Source: Mesodorylaimus sp. YZB2_4 (taxonomy: Eukaryota; Nematoda; Enoplea; Dorylaimida; Dorylaimidae). Taken from it: a stretch of 64,000 nucleotides of DNA. The translations under genes and the position numbers were made by a program. Positions 1 to 15,038 of the stretch are shown here, piece by piece. The notes below the pieces were generated by a model. It worked only from the letters and a program-made list of their open reading frames with translations. It was not told the DNA's origin and ran no database searches. How positions within the stretch are numbered: the first letter of the stretch is position 1; each line of letters opens with the position of its first letter. Location of the stretch: the NCBI GenBank assembly GCA_030248295.1, contig JASANH010000916.1:642303-706302 (forward strand), in the 5' to 3' direction.

Positions 1-2165
1 GGCTGTTTATGCCAAGCTTGGAGGACTAATAATACCAATAGGCTACATAGCCGGTTGAGTATTTCGACAGTAGATCACTGGTCTCTTGAGAACGTCCAGC
101 GACACACGTTAAGTGATGTTTATTGGCCTTGGACAACGAGGAACAAAATTGGTCCAACTGTTTGCAGCATCAAGTAGCAACTCTACGATGGCTGTGCTGA
201 AACATAGTCCTTCCTTTTGTACGATTCATGGGTTTCTCCGGGCCAAAATTTGAGAGCCGCGCGATAGATTTCGATAATTTTTTGAACTAGCATGTTCTAC
301 CTGTCGTCCTAGGATTTTACAAAACGATTTCGCATAACAATGGCCAATTGAAGAGATATGCAGATAAAACCATTACGCCCTGTGTCATAAGATACGTTGG
401 GTCTGTGGGCCCAAGAGTTGGACCAGCCTGGTTAATCAATTCTAATTCGGAGAGCGTGCACAATCTGCGCCTTGCCTAAGGGACCAATATATACTCCATC
501 CGCGCGTATCAAATAGGGCTCATGAAACAGGTTAGAAGAATGCTTCAAACGACGGAAAACTCTTCCACTCCTTGGCGCGAGAACACCACAGTACTGCAGG
601 AGAAGAAAGGGTATCACAAATTCGAAGAGTCCGCGAAAAGTGTGTTGGTTGTGTGCCCATATCTAATCGATATTGATATCTTTGATCTCTCGATATAGAA
701 ATCATATCTATATCTATATCCATATCTTTTAGAATATCTGCAGTATATTATAACTTCTTGCAACAAATATATTATAACCAGCATTCTTACCATCTCCCGC
801 CGCCGGGGTGCGCTGCTTACAATATGTAAGCGCTTTAGAGATTTGATTCATTTCTAGAAGGAGATATGGGGCCACCCATAAAGGCTATGGGAGGGTAAGC
901 TGATGTCCTTTCTTGAATATTTGCATGATGTGCTGTCAAACTGCAGTACATTTTGCAAATCACCAATGTGTATTTGCCAGCAAACAAAAAAGGGGGCTTA
1001 TCGTAGGCACGACTGACTGACGACTCCTCGCTTATCTAAGCTACTATTGAAGCAGTGATGGAAGGAGTTCTCAGAAAAAGAAACAAAGAAAGCATGATGC
1101 AATAAAAGCTGAATCTACGTGAACTTTGGGTCTCTGAAAGGTAGAACCACTTATTCTATAGCGTAGCTGAACAACTCCGAACAAGATACAGTAGAAGAGA
1201 TAATAAAAGATTCTTTCTGAGCTTCTATGAGGAGACCGAGGGATAATCAGCTAGTTTTGTACTAGCAGACCCCCCGTCGCATCGCAAGCTTATTTGACGC
1301 ATCGCATCGAGCTACTTCCAACTCAGTTACGTCTGCCCCGTCAGTGCGCTTCGGCTGCTTGATATTGCAGTAAAGCAAGATTAAACCCCGGGGTTACATG
1401 TAGAAGATGCATGTGCCAGATCAGCCACCCTAGCCCATGATCCTAGAATCGCTTTCGCTCACGTAGAGCTATTGCCTAGCTTTCGCCTAGCCTAAGCCTA
1501 AGCCTAAGCATAAGTCCTACGAGGACGGCCATCGCTTTGGTGTGGGATAGGACTAACTTGTTCCAATGCCCTGCGACTTGCCGCTAGACACGTCTCAAAC
1601 AATTAGTTTTATCCAATTTTGCTGGCCTCCGCATACAAACTATGCAGCTTTCTTCGCTGGTCACCCTTTATTAGTATAGTAGGCCAGCCGCAGTCACTGT
1701 ATGGCCAAGTGCCAAAAATGCTTTTCGCTGGAAATACTGAAATTGCACTCCTTTATCAAGGTTAAATTCATAATTTGAGCTGATAGAGGGCGAGAGCGTC
1801 TAGTTCTCATGGCTCAAGATCGGAGCTCTCAGATCACTGCATGGTTTGACGGGAATGGGCGTCCGCGAGATTGGCTGGCCCTATCCGGTCTAGAGGGAAA
1901 TCAGCTACCATACTTACAATATCGACCATTATTTCTGCGGCGCCTACCGAATGGAAGAGAATGATTCCAAGGGTAGCAGGGGTTTACCCAGGGCCTGTCG
2001 ATCTGATCCCGCGAGTAGTCAACAGTGCGAAAAAACGGTATATCGCCAGCAGACGAGTCTTAGCCGCTGGGCAAGTGCGATGGTGCCTTTTGCACCCAAC
2101 GGTCACTGATTGGCCATGGGGACCAGAGATGGCGTCTTCCCGCAGAACTTGCAGTGCCAAATAAG
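1..2165. other. Intergenic, no gene recognised
   Basis: No open frame here resembles a protein family and no splice-compatible chain was found. It holds a short ATATCT-type microsatellite and a short GCCTAA run near 1490-1510. The part from about 1870 may be decayed upstream sequence of the LINE remnant that follows, but its frames are broken and I could not recognise reverse transcriptase motifs. Confidence 0.5.
698..730. repeat. ATATCT microsatellite
   Basis: Tandem TATATC/ATATCT units (tatctatatctatatccat) are visible, followed by a degenerate copy. A second, degenerate cluster of the same hexamer lies near 3065-3120. Simple repeat with no functional inference. Confidence 0.75.
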
Positions 2166-2166
2166 T

Positions 2167-2740
2167 TGAGGGCGTTCCAGTCCATGTCACTGCATCGGGC
2201 CTTCCAGCGCCAGCGAAACTATCCCGTTGGGGACTGCGAGGCACGCCTGAATGCAAACGTTATGCTTGTGGCGCTGATTCAGACACAATTGAGCATATGC
2301 TGGTCAGCTGTCACTGGTCGGAAAACATATGGCGTGAGGTTATGCGACGTTTTGCGCAAGAAGAACAAGCTCACAATCAGCTGGAATGGTCTGCGGAAAA
2401 CGACCTGTTTGGCTTTGTTCATCCCAGTATTGAACCAAATACTCGACGGCGCCTGAACACGATTGTTCTCTTGGCGGAGCACTTTATCTTCACGCAAAGA
2501 AGGCAGGAACTATTTGTCACTCTTTCACCAGTTATGATTAGCCTGATGCTGGAGCGGTACCTGCTACAGCAGTGGCACGTAGCAACAGCACTTGAACAGC
2601 AGGTCCCTTTTGAAACTCTACAGTACGGTCTCAATATCTATAATCTATGTGGACAAACGGATACATCTCCCCGTGTGGCTGGTAGCTCTTCGTACTTGTA
2701 CCTACTCACACACCACTTCACAATAATAAAAAATGAATAA
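2167..2740 (+). pseudogene. 3' remnant of a non-LTR retrotransposon (zf-RVT tail)
   Basis: An open frame starting just after a stop at 2164-2166 carries the pattern found at the end of many LINE ORF2 proteins, downstream of the reverse transcriptase. It reads a Leu-Arg-Gly-Thr-Pro segment, then C-KRYA-C-G, acidic residues, IEH, and SCH-W (roughly 2230-2335), i.e. the Cys/His set of the zf-RVT domain. About 135 further residues follow with no recognised domain. The frame ends at 2740 amid AATAAAAAA-like sequence, as expected for a LINE 3' end. No intact reverse transcriptase is visible upstream, so this is a 5'-truncated, dead copy. The call rests on the Cys/His pattern. A zf-RVT profile search would test it. 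Confidence 0.6.
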
Positions 2741-3245
2741 AAAAGGTTTAACTTCATAACTGTTTTCTCTTCTACTACATCCTGTTGTTACTACTTCTAT
2801 GTGATGCAGTTGTTTGCAATGGTTTCAAATCTTTTTTATCCGCTTAAAGCTTTTGCTGATTAATAATGTTTTTCATGCTGCACTTGGTTATAACGACATG
2901 TCCTTCACCCTGCAAGTTGTCAGCATCAGGCTGCGGCTCAGGTTATCTTTTACATCTTCTGATCCTGATGTGAGTGTTAAACTCACGATCAGCCTTAAAT
3001 TTAGCTAGGATAATAGTTTTCTGTGAGTCACGCACCAAATGACGGGACTAAAATTTACATTACCTCATATCGATATCTAAACTCGATATTTATATGAATA
3101 TCTTTATCCATATCTTCAGGTTATTTTTTGTCACATATCAACAGTAGTTACTTGCAGGGGCAATGTTTGTTTGTCAGTGCCATCTGTGAAATCTCTCTGG
3201 CAATAAGTATGTTTTGGTATTTCTGGGCGGCATAAGTCGGACAGG

Positions 3246-3326
3246 GGTGAATAACTAGCTTTAACAATTTTCACTAACTAGTGGTGAGTTTTCAGCCCTG
3301 AGAATTGTTAAAGCTAGTTATTCACC
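3246..3326. repeat. Perfect 24-bp inverted repeat (hairpin)
   Basis: Bases 3246-3269 are perfectly complementary to 3303-3326, with a 33-base loop. The stem core is taactagctttaacaatt. No gene is adjacent, and the loop contains a second actagtggtga/tcaccactagt relationship with sequence just outside the stem. It could be a small MITE-like end pair or a cruciform-forming site. Confidence 0.85.
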
Positions 3327-3971
3327 ACTAGTCAGTTATTCACAACATAGTAGTGCCACGAAGTTATTGTTAGACGAACTTAGCGGGGCATTTTGCACGC
3401 AAATTGGTTTTTGTCAGAGATGCAAGAGAATTCTAACCAACAACATTTAACAGATTTTTCACCTTTGCTTCGACTCGACCCAACCCGCGCACCTGGTCAA
3501 GGTGCCCAACTTTGAACGTTATTTACTTGATATCTTAGTTTGGCACTAGATTTTGAATTTTTATACAGTATTTTATAAATGTTGTCATTTTGGCGAAAAC
3601 AGAGTTGCTGTTTCCTCAACAGCAAAAAATGTCGTGCTGCTGGATTATGAGTCCATGTCATTTACCTGACGGGACATCGTCCGGGTACTCATTTCTAAAA
3701 TGTGAAATGTGCAGTGTCATGCTGTGCTGATTCAATTGTGCTATTTTGGATTACTTCTACTATTCATATTTTTATGCATTGGCTTTGAACTTATTTTTGG
3801 CCAGGGTGACTCTTTGATATTGCAAAGTCCACGCATAACCTGTGAAAGTTACGGGCGATTGCTCTCCTTTCAGCAGTCCAGACAAGAGGTACTTAGACAA
3901 GAAGATTTTGCTGGCACCCCATTGCTGCATTATATTTCTGAGATTTTCCACAAGCAATCAACCATAGCCTA

Positions 3972-4360
3972 CTGGCGGTCGCGGTGGTGCAGCGGTTCGG
4001 TATTCGCCTCTCCGCATTGCTTGGGAGCGAGTGGCTGGACTCGTCCCGGGTCGATCCCCGGTGATGGAAGTCGGTTTGCGAACCACAAACCCTCGCTGAC
4101 CTTGCACGCCAGGCCGTGGGTGACTCCCCCGGTACCGCCGAGGTGCTCCCGAGTGGAGAGACGGAAGCCAAACGAGTAGACAGTCTCGGTTGTTCAACAC
4201 CGACAGGGTTCAAATCCCGCCGCCATTGTTCGAGGAAGTGTGTCCAGTCCAGGATGCCCTCGCGTGGAGGTGCTCCTAGCGGAGACACGCAGAGGGATGC
4301 TGCTGTGTGTGACGGTCCCCGCACAGCCCTGCTTAGAAGGTTTGGCTACTGGCCGGCTAA
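3972..4360 (+). mobile_element. tRNA-derived SINE, family A, copy 1
   Basis: The 5' part looks like a tRNA promoter. It has an A-box-like tggtgcagcggttcgg (from about 3984) and a B-box GGTCGATCC (4049-4057). A ~280-bp body follows. The same body recurs at 44758-45130 in the same orientation, including the shared blocks ccctcgctgaccttgcacg and gccaggccgtggg. The two copies are diverged and interspersed, which is what a retroposed Pol III element looks like. It lies in intergenic DNA. The open frames that cross it are incidental. Confidence 0.8.
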
Positions 4361-5744
4361 AGGCAAAACGGGCTTCGGGCCACAAAAATTTTTTAAGAAA
4401 ATTTGCCTACTGTAGTTTTCCGAGGGACGCTTATTTTGCCTAAATGGGGCCATGAATTTGGCTATTGGGAGTCCCATCTTCATACAAAAATGTTTTAAAT
4501 TTCCCCTTCCTTTACTCATCTAACCTATTAAAAAATTTTATTAGACTTGTTTGTCTGCCTATGTGCTTCCTACGCGCTTCTCGTCTATTCATTATCGCCC
4601 ACTCCCATCAGGGTACTCTGTTGTACAAAAATTAATTTCGACGATGTTTGTGCTCCATTAGAATAAATTACGCCCGAATTCGTAAGCACATTACCCCGTG
4701 CTTCTTGACCTGTTCCAAATTATATTTCATTGTTGATAGCTAACGAAGAAAACGAGTCTTCGCCATTGAAAATGGAACTTTCATTGTTCAAGTTGACTTC
4801 TTCTATTCATACCGAAACAAGGAGAGGACGTTGATGGACGAAGCAGAGAATCGTTTGATGCAAGCTGGGTAGAGCAAACACAAACGAGGAGTAAAGGCTA
4901 TTAGCATTGACGCACGAGACACCCACGGGGTCGATTTTGATATGATAGCATAATGGACGAGTCGTTAGGGCAGATAAGAGCCTAGTGATGTTGGACATGA
5001 GAGTGGGGGCGGTTGGAGTCATGGGACGCAGTCAATGTAAGTCTGTCAATTTATGGACCTGCTATTAATAGGCACATACGGGTATGTTCCTCATTTTCAT
5101 GACAACTCTAATCATATTGTGTCCCACTGGTGTGTTTCCTCTGCCATTGCACTCATTAAGACGACACCGGACTTCAGTAATCAGTTTCCACCATACACGT
5201 ACAATGTACAGTACAATAAAATGGGCACAAAATTAATAGCAAATATAATCAATATGTGCACGAGAATATCTAGGCATGGCCTAAAAATATGCTCTATCTG
5301 CTCTAATCTTTTCTCACACAAACCGGTATATCCCGACTCCTGTGTTCACCATCACATCACATGACCAGCCACATCAGAAACATATGGGCCACGACATAAC
5401 AAATAAATCACCTGGATATAATCGAACATTTATCACACTACACCGTTTCGCTGTTGAGCAAACAGCAAGAAACCGGCTCTAGTCCAAATGGCAAACATCA
5501 ATAAATCGATATTTACAAATATGAAAATGGAGAATTTTAAAGACGCACAAAAATTTGGAACCGAGATGAGATATCCGGTCAACAAAAATTGGAACATCCG
5601 ACAGCAAAAAAAGTGAGTAAAGCCTGATTAAGAATTTTCAGATTCAGACTGAATTAATCAGACTGATCAGTCAAATCGATAATGGACACATCGATACTAG
5701 CGTAAAAATGGACCCTAAATGTTTTGGAATCGCAGCTACCTCGT
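4361..5744. other. Intergenic, downstream of EGR
   Basis: No recognisable coding exon, RNA gene or repeat. This region lies 3' of the EGR stop codon (minus strand) and presumably includes its 3' UTR. I did not find a clear AATAAA on the minus strand close to the stop. Confidence 0.45.
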
Positions 5745-8976
<3,232 letters not shown>

Positions 8977-9422
8977 GTTATTAAAATCAAAAAATCTTGA
9001 AAGTTCACTTTTAATGACACACGAGACTGTGGGTTTACAAAAGAGGTGGACTGGTCTTATTCAAAAATAGAAAAAGTTCTTTCGAAGAGGCGAAGGAAGA
9101 TTCCAAAAATGAGAATATTGCGCCTCCGCAATCAAGACGTTGTAAACGTGGAAGATAAGAGAAGGAGGCAGTGTCGACTAGTCGCCGTAAGTGACAGTCG
9201 ATCCAATGCCTGCTACCACCTACTAACTTCGTGCTCGTCCGAGTGCTGAATGAGTGCCGACTCGAGCGGACGCCCACTTATGAATGAAGTTGGCTCGGCC
9301 GAGCGAGAACGCCCACGTTCGTCGAACGCCTACGCACTTCTCTCGACTCCATCCAATAACACACAGGCCTAACTGCTGCCAGCGAATGCGTCACGTGCCT
9401 GTTTACGAGAGCCAAGCTCGAT

Positions 9423-9430
9423 TGACGTCA
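9423..9430. promoter_or_regulatory. Perfect CRE palindrome upstream of EGR start
   Basis: TGACGTCA within a CpG-containing stretch (about 9230-9560) some 450 bases upstream of the EGR ATG at 8976. This stretch is a plausible proximal promoter. No clear CC(A/T)6GG serum response element was seen. Confidence 0.5.
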
Positions 9431-11294
9431 TTCGTTTCTATCGTAGCCGACTTATAGTGGTTCAGTCGAGCCCTCAAGCGAGACGTGCCCAGCCAGCTCA
9501 CACCGAGCAGCCAACTGAACGAATGCAGTTTAAAGTGCATCTCGTGACGGCCAAGCAAAAAATCCAATATTGACTAGTGCCAACTGGCTTGAGCTGTAGG
9601 GCCAGCAAGGCTGCCTTCGTTCGCCATTTCAGCTCATGCCTCTACAATATCTCTACGTCATGCAGTCAATACTTGGTATAGATTTTTGCATCTATCCAGT
9701 TTTCGTTGCCCTTGGAAACTCCGGGACTGACGCACATAGAATTGTTTAACTGCCATTTTCCCAACCGGGCTCTTCGTTATGTTAGAGCGGACAAGAGAAA
9801 GGGACTGGGCTCGATCGAGTGTCAACTTTCTTCGAAACTTATCAAATTGAAAAGAGAATAAAAGGGTTCGGATGGATGATGACGCAAATCGAAGCTTGGA
9901 TCATAACCAACCAACCGCATAGAAAATATGCTTTACTATGGGCCTACGTACATAATAGTAGCGAGTACGGCGAAGTAAATTCGTGCGTACGAGAGCGAAA
10001 GAATGACGAGACTGCGTGGGGGGACAACTCAGGTGCCTAATGTAAAAAATAATTAATTTCAACCTATTTATTAAATTCCACTAATGCATTAGGCCCGTAA
10101 AAAAGGAGAAGCAATATTACAAATCCCCTGGCTCATCTTCTCTGACGTAATGGATAATGTTCACAGAAAAACCAAAGCGAAAAATACTGGCTACTGGCGA
10201 CTCAGAAAACTCAAAGGCGACATTTGTCTATTTACTTTTTCAAAAACATGTTTTGACCACCTCCTTATCTTCGTCTTCAAAAATGTGTTATCTGTGTTTC
10301 TTGATGGCGCATCAAACGACACTGCAAATTTTGTGAGAAAACGAGGGCGTATAGCCCTTCTTCCCAATCAAAGAAATTGCTCGCCCGATTGAAGAAAAAA
10401 CTAAGCTTCAAACTGTGACCCCGCGTAAGCCCACACAAGTTTTCCCTCTTATTGATGGCTAGGTACCTGTGGATAATTGATAAATTTTTGACGCAGGCTT
10501 ACAAAAAAATCTCATAAACAGATTTTAAAAAACGCCGAGCAAATGTCTGGTGAGGATTAATTACTAGAGAAAACGAAAACATGTCCGTCGTGGTAACAGG
10601 TGATATGAATGAAAAAATTGAGATATAGCACAAAAAAGTCGGCCAGACAGAAATACAGCCAGTGCACTTGTCCAGTCAAGTAAAAAGATGGGAAACGTTT
10701 TCGATACGAAACTTTGAAGGATAAAACTATTGTGCAAAGTTTGAAAATCCAAGCATGCCAGAAAAAGTGACAATGAGTTCCAGGAAGAAACTAGAATTTT
10801 ATAACACCTACAGCAGTCAAGTTTTGCTTCAAGCTTTAACATAATGGGTCAGCTACGAATAACCAGGATATACTGGCTATATCAAATCCCTACCTCCTTT
10901 TATAATCGGCTTCAATTAACACTTTAAACTTCCTTCTATCGCGTCAATCGTTGTGTACTGCCGTGTGCCGATAATGAGCCAATTATATCCAATTTTGTGC
11001 TCATGCGTAAAAACAGGCGAATAAGCCCACACAATTTAATAAGATCCAGTCTTGATCGGAACCAGATCCAGAGTTGCGTATTTGAGAAAACATTTACGGC
11101 TGTCCCTTATCACGTACTCATAACGTGACATGACCTTTCTGAGACTCACATGATTCCTTGTCCACGTTTGCATGTCCCACATGGTTATTTTCGAAACACA
11201 CCCACTTTGATCTGGTCCTGTGCATACAGATGTCACTTGTGTCTAATCAGAGTAGTATACAACCCCGCCCCGCCCGTGTGTGATGCCACTCATT

Positions 11295-11302
11295 TGACGT
11301 CA
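11295..11302. promoter_or_regulatory. Perfect CRE palindrome near upstream EGR exon
   Basis: A third TGACGTCA, about 230 bases downstream (in the minus-strand sense) of the candidate upstream exon at 11536-11622. See the finding on CRE clustering. Confidence 0.4.
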
Positions 11303-11535
11303 TATTGGGAACTAGTTTTAAGAAAATGCTATTATACTACGTACGAAAAGGAGAAATACTAAAATAAAATTCTTATGCTCCCTTGGGCATTCTTGTTTGT
11401 TCGCAATGTTCATCGAACTTCAACCCGCCCTGTTGCGCGAACTACTATGAGTATGGACGCGCGTGAACTGGTTCCGTAAAATTCTACGAGGACACGCCTA
11501 AACTCACTCATAAACAACTTTAATTTGAAACTTAC

Positions 11536-11622
11536 TCATTACTGGACTGGATATAACTGGTTTCAATTCGGCGTTGGCCTTGCTGCTCGCTTTTGTCACC
11601 AATGGCTTTTGTATATTGATTG
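11536..11622 (-). other. Egr: Candidate upstream coding exon of EGR
   Basis: On the minus strand a good acceptor (TTTTTTACTCAG) precedes an 87-base block, followed by a strong donor (GTAAGTTTC). One frame is open across the block, with two leading bases and one trailing base. That phase fits the acceptor CCCACAG at 9027-9029, which opens the EGR first exon in frame at 9026. The peptide is IQKPLVTKASSKANAELKPV-like and matches nothing I know. If used, EGR would start from a still more 5' exon that I did not locate; this could be an alternative promoter isoform. Confidence 0.55.
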
Positions 11623-13812
11623 CTGAGTAAAAAATGTATGAATATAAAAATTTATTACCTTAATCGGTTTTATAAAGTCGTCCTAAAAATTGAGGGAAAA
11701 TTTTATATACAGAAGTGGGAATATTGAGGAGGCAAGCGGTGTCGGTGACGTCGGGAAGAGATAGGAAAAGTGAGAGGCCATTCAGAGTAAACATAGCAGC
11801 AGGCCATACGTAATAAGTAGCTTATCGTAACAACTATATCACGCGAGTTGAGTAGGAGGCAGACGTATAAAGCTTTGACGAGAGCGAGAAGGTAGCATGA
11901 TCCAACTCAAAACAGAGTACATGACAAGGAAGCGCGCTCAACTTCATCTTTTTTGAAACAACGCCGAGCCTAAGCAATTATGTCGATGGTATTCTTCCTC
12001 AAATGAAGTTGCGCGACATCAGATTAAGTTGTTTTTCAAGTTACAATGGGATAAGTACACCTACTCAATGTCTGATTAGGGAGAGAGTGGGAGTGAGATG
12101 CAAGACAGTGAATGAATAGAAGTGAACTTGCAGGTTGTGCATGACAGCAGTGTGAGCATTCCGGTTAATTAAGTGCACGCCATGTGATATATCTACTAAT
12201 AGGCATGCATTATAAGATACATATATTCAGAGGCGTTCCAGAAATACACGATAGTAACCGCCATATTTATCGCTAATTGCTTTCATTAATTAAAGCGCCA
12301 TCTGCAAAATGCTCAGGTGAGGGCAGCCCGGTATAACCCGTCTGATCATATTGTTTCTATTAAAAGCACTGTATCTTTTATATTCTAAATATACCATACA
12401 TACAGTATCAGGGTGTGTACAGTACACTTTGACTGGTGGGCTGGCGTGGGCGTAGGTCGATCAAAGAAGGAACATTGAAAATCTAGACTACAGGCACGTA
12501 GCTCCCCTCACTACATACAATATGTACCGATCACTCACTCATTTGAGAGAACAGAATGAACTAAAGAATAATTTATATCTTGGGAATCAGAGCCGGATCC
12601 AGGAAGCGCTAAAGCCCAGCGCAGGCTTCAAGGATCCACGAGTTAGACCAGCTAGCGATAAAAGAACAAAAATAGTGTAGCAAAAATTGAACGCTAAAAA
12701 ATAATTTATCCAATCAGGTGCAGACTCCAAATTTCACTATTCCTAAAGTATCAAAGTGCAAAACACAAACATCGCTCTGGCCTGTTCTCACGCAGGAAAG
12801 ACACTGAAACTTGCACCTTCGCCAACGCACCTTTCAAGTGTACTTTGGTACGTGGAGGACTAAATTAGTCACCTACTCGCACAGTATTAAAAGTACAAAT
12901 ACCTACTTTCCTTGCGTATATGATCATCTAAACTTGGTCGTCGACTGCGTCAGGAACTTTCCCACGCAGTCAATAAACGAACAACTAGACACACATAGCT
13001 GGCACGTTCGCTGAATCACTTGTCAAATGTTAGGCTTGGCTGGTATGAGTGAACAAACTCGCGAAAATGCCGCGTTGAGTTGAGCAAACAAATATGTGGG
13101 TGGAGATGGAATGAGATGGTAGCCGTCAGCCGCCTTTCTATTATAGAAACGGTTGGGTTCAAAACAAAACCACGAGGGATTTACCATCAAAGAAAACTGT
13201 GGAGGCACGTCAGGCCTAAATTTCTCATTGGATAGTCGGTAAAAATAAAAGGATGAAAACGGAAAAACAAGCGCCCACCTTATCTTTTGTTTCTATTTTA
13301 TTCATTCATCAGGCTAAAGCATGACGTCTTTGCCTAAGTGCTCCTAATTTTTCTAGTCACTTGCTGATGTCAAATTTCTGCGCCTTTTGTACCACCTTTT
13401 CGCACATAACAGGAGTCCATCCTCCTGCCTACTCTCTAGTTCACGCAAACAACTATTAACTGATGACCGTTTTATTATTTTAGCTTACTGTGAATTATGT
13501 CGAGAACTCGCGAGGGGGAATAATGAGAGGCGGTCGTGAATGTAGCTTTCGGCTAGAAAGGGCCAACGCCCGGTGATTAGCTAGCCACCTCCGAGATCAC
13601 CCCATTTCCTTCATTCAAACGGTTTATGTAGGATGGCCTAATTGTACAGCGCAACTTTTTCTGTGCGTTTGTGTGCGATGAAGCTCTTGGACAATAGCAA
13701 AATATGAACCTTGAATACTCGGACTTCAAATCAAGCTTCAACGCTATCACGCATGGGCCTGTGCTTGTGTCAGTATAACTACATACTCAATGGTGTAAAA
13801 ATATGAAGCTGA
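11623..13812. other. Intergenic or 5' region of EGR, nothing recognised
   Basis: No convincing exon or repeat was recognised. Any further 5' exon of EGR should lie here or beyond, on the minus strand. Confidence 0.35.
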
Positions 13813-14291
13813 CAAGGAATGCTGCCCCACTGTTAAGGTTGTCCCAGGATCGAGAAGGCTCAAAATGAAGGTTGTGACAAAGGGAAACGATGTAAAACTT
13901 TTTGACGGCTGGACGTGGTTTTGGTCAAGCATAGCAGGCGATCAAACTGACAAGCCGATTTTGAATTTTGTCAAATATTTAGATTTTTTTCACGCCGCCT
14001 GCCTGATTTGCTCGCGCACTTCTCTGTCAACTTTCAAAATGTAATTTAGGCAGCCAGCAACATCTACACGGTGTCCTGAAGCTAAAAAAACATTTGTATG
14101 AAGACTTTTAGGACACCGGGTATAAATCATTTAAAAAATTCAAAATCGGCTTGTCGCTTCGACCGCCTACCACGCTTGAACAGAACCTCCTCCAGCCGTC
14201 AAAATTTTTACATCGTTTCGCTTTGTCACTGCCTTCATTCTGACCCAGTCTCGATCCTAGGAAAACCTTGACCGTGGGATAGCATTCCTTG
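13813..14291. mobile_element. Long inverted-repeat element (MITE or foldback type)
   Basis: Bases 13813-13975 are about 80% complementary to 14130-14291. The outermost match is caaggaatgc and the inner boundary is acaagccgattttgaatttt. The ~155-base centre itself contains ggtgtcct/aggacacc facing each other. A fragment of the left end (atgctgccccactgttaag) recurs at about 15438, so the family is dispersed. No transposase is present. Transcribed through, it would form a long hairpin RNA. Confidence 0.7.
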
Positions 14292-14704
14292 TAAGCATGA
14301 AACTATGACTTGAATTTCATCACATTTGAGAACCAGATAAATTTCGACGGTAGATGACTTTTCAGTTTTTTTGTGCGCTACCATAAGATTTCCAGATAAC
14401 TTTTTATTAAAACTTGTTTGGCCCATAGTCGGCCAGCAGCCAAATGTTTAAAGGAAGCCTCCCCATGTGTGAGATTCTCTGCTATATGCTCCCTCTGCCT
14501 CAGGGCTAAAGCAGCGACATAATGGTCAAAAGAACGAGCCAGCATAGCATGACGTAACTGCCTATACAAATGAAGAATAAAGACAGAATGAGAGTTTAGA
14601 AATAAAGAAAAACGACAGAATGAAAGTGTGCACAAGGCGCGCAAAATTATGCATCGTGAACACTTTCTGTCAACCACTTGAGTGAAGCCGCTTTTCCCCT
14701 AACT

Positions 14705-14892
14705 TTTCATGTCATGTCATGTCACATTTTATCCATAGCCAAGCACCTTACCACACTCGAGGGCTTAAGGAGCACATATTTGACAATCATTCTGTACTGA
14801 GGCGGGAGTCGAACCCTCCCGTCTAATCGTAAGTGCGCACCCAGCGTGAGAGGCAGACGCCTTAACCCGCCTAGGCCGCGACTCCGCGAATG
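14705..14892 (-). mobile_element. tRNA-derived SINE, family C, copy 1
   Basis: Reading on the minus strand, a tRNA-like head contains an A-box-like ggcctaggcgggttaaggcg and a B-box GGTTCGACTCC (complement of 14805-14815). A conserved tail ends in TGACA repeats (about 14705-14725). The same head, body and tail are found at 36795-36966 (plus) and, more diverged, at 20945-21112 (minus). It resembles a tRNA gene over the head, but the long tail and dispersal identify a SINE. Confidence 0.8.
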
Positions 14893-15038
14893 CATGCTCT
14901 CTAATAGCACGACCTGGGATCAGGCGCGCCTTAAAAAATGACAAACTACACCATATTTTACTGGCATGAAGGAAATAAAACAGAATACGAATGACATCTC
15001 GCAACAAGTCTCAAATATCAGGTACAGTTTCTCTCCGT

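Noticed and set aside
1485-1512. Interstitial telomere repeat (TTAGGC type)
   Set aside because: Only about three GCCTAA units amid other CCTAG-like sequence; too few to mean anything.
14765-14895. tRNA gene on the minus strand
   Set aside because: The head has A- and B-boxes, but a conserved non-tRNA tail with TGACA repeats and dispersed copies identify a SINE. The cloverleaf is not complete.
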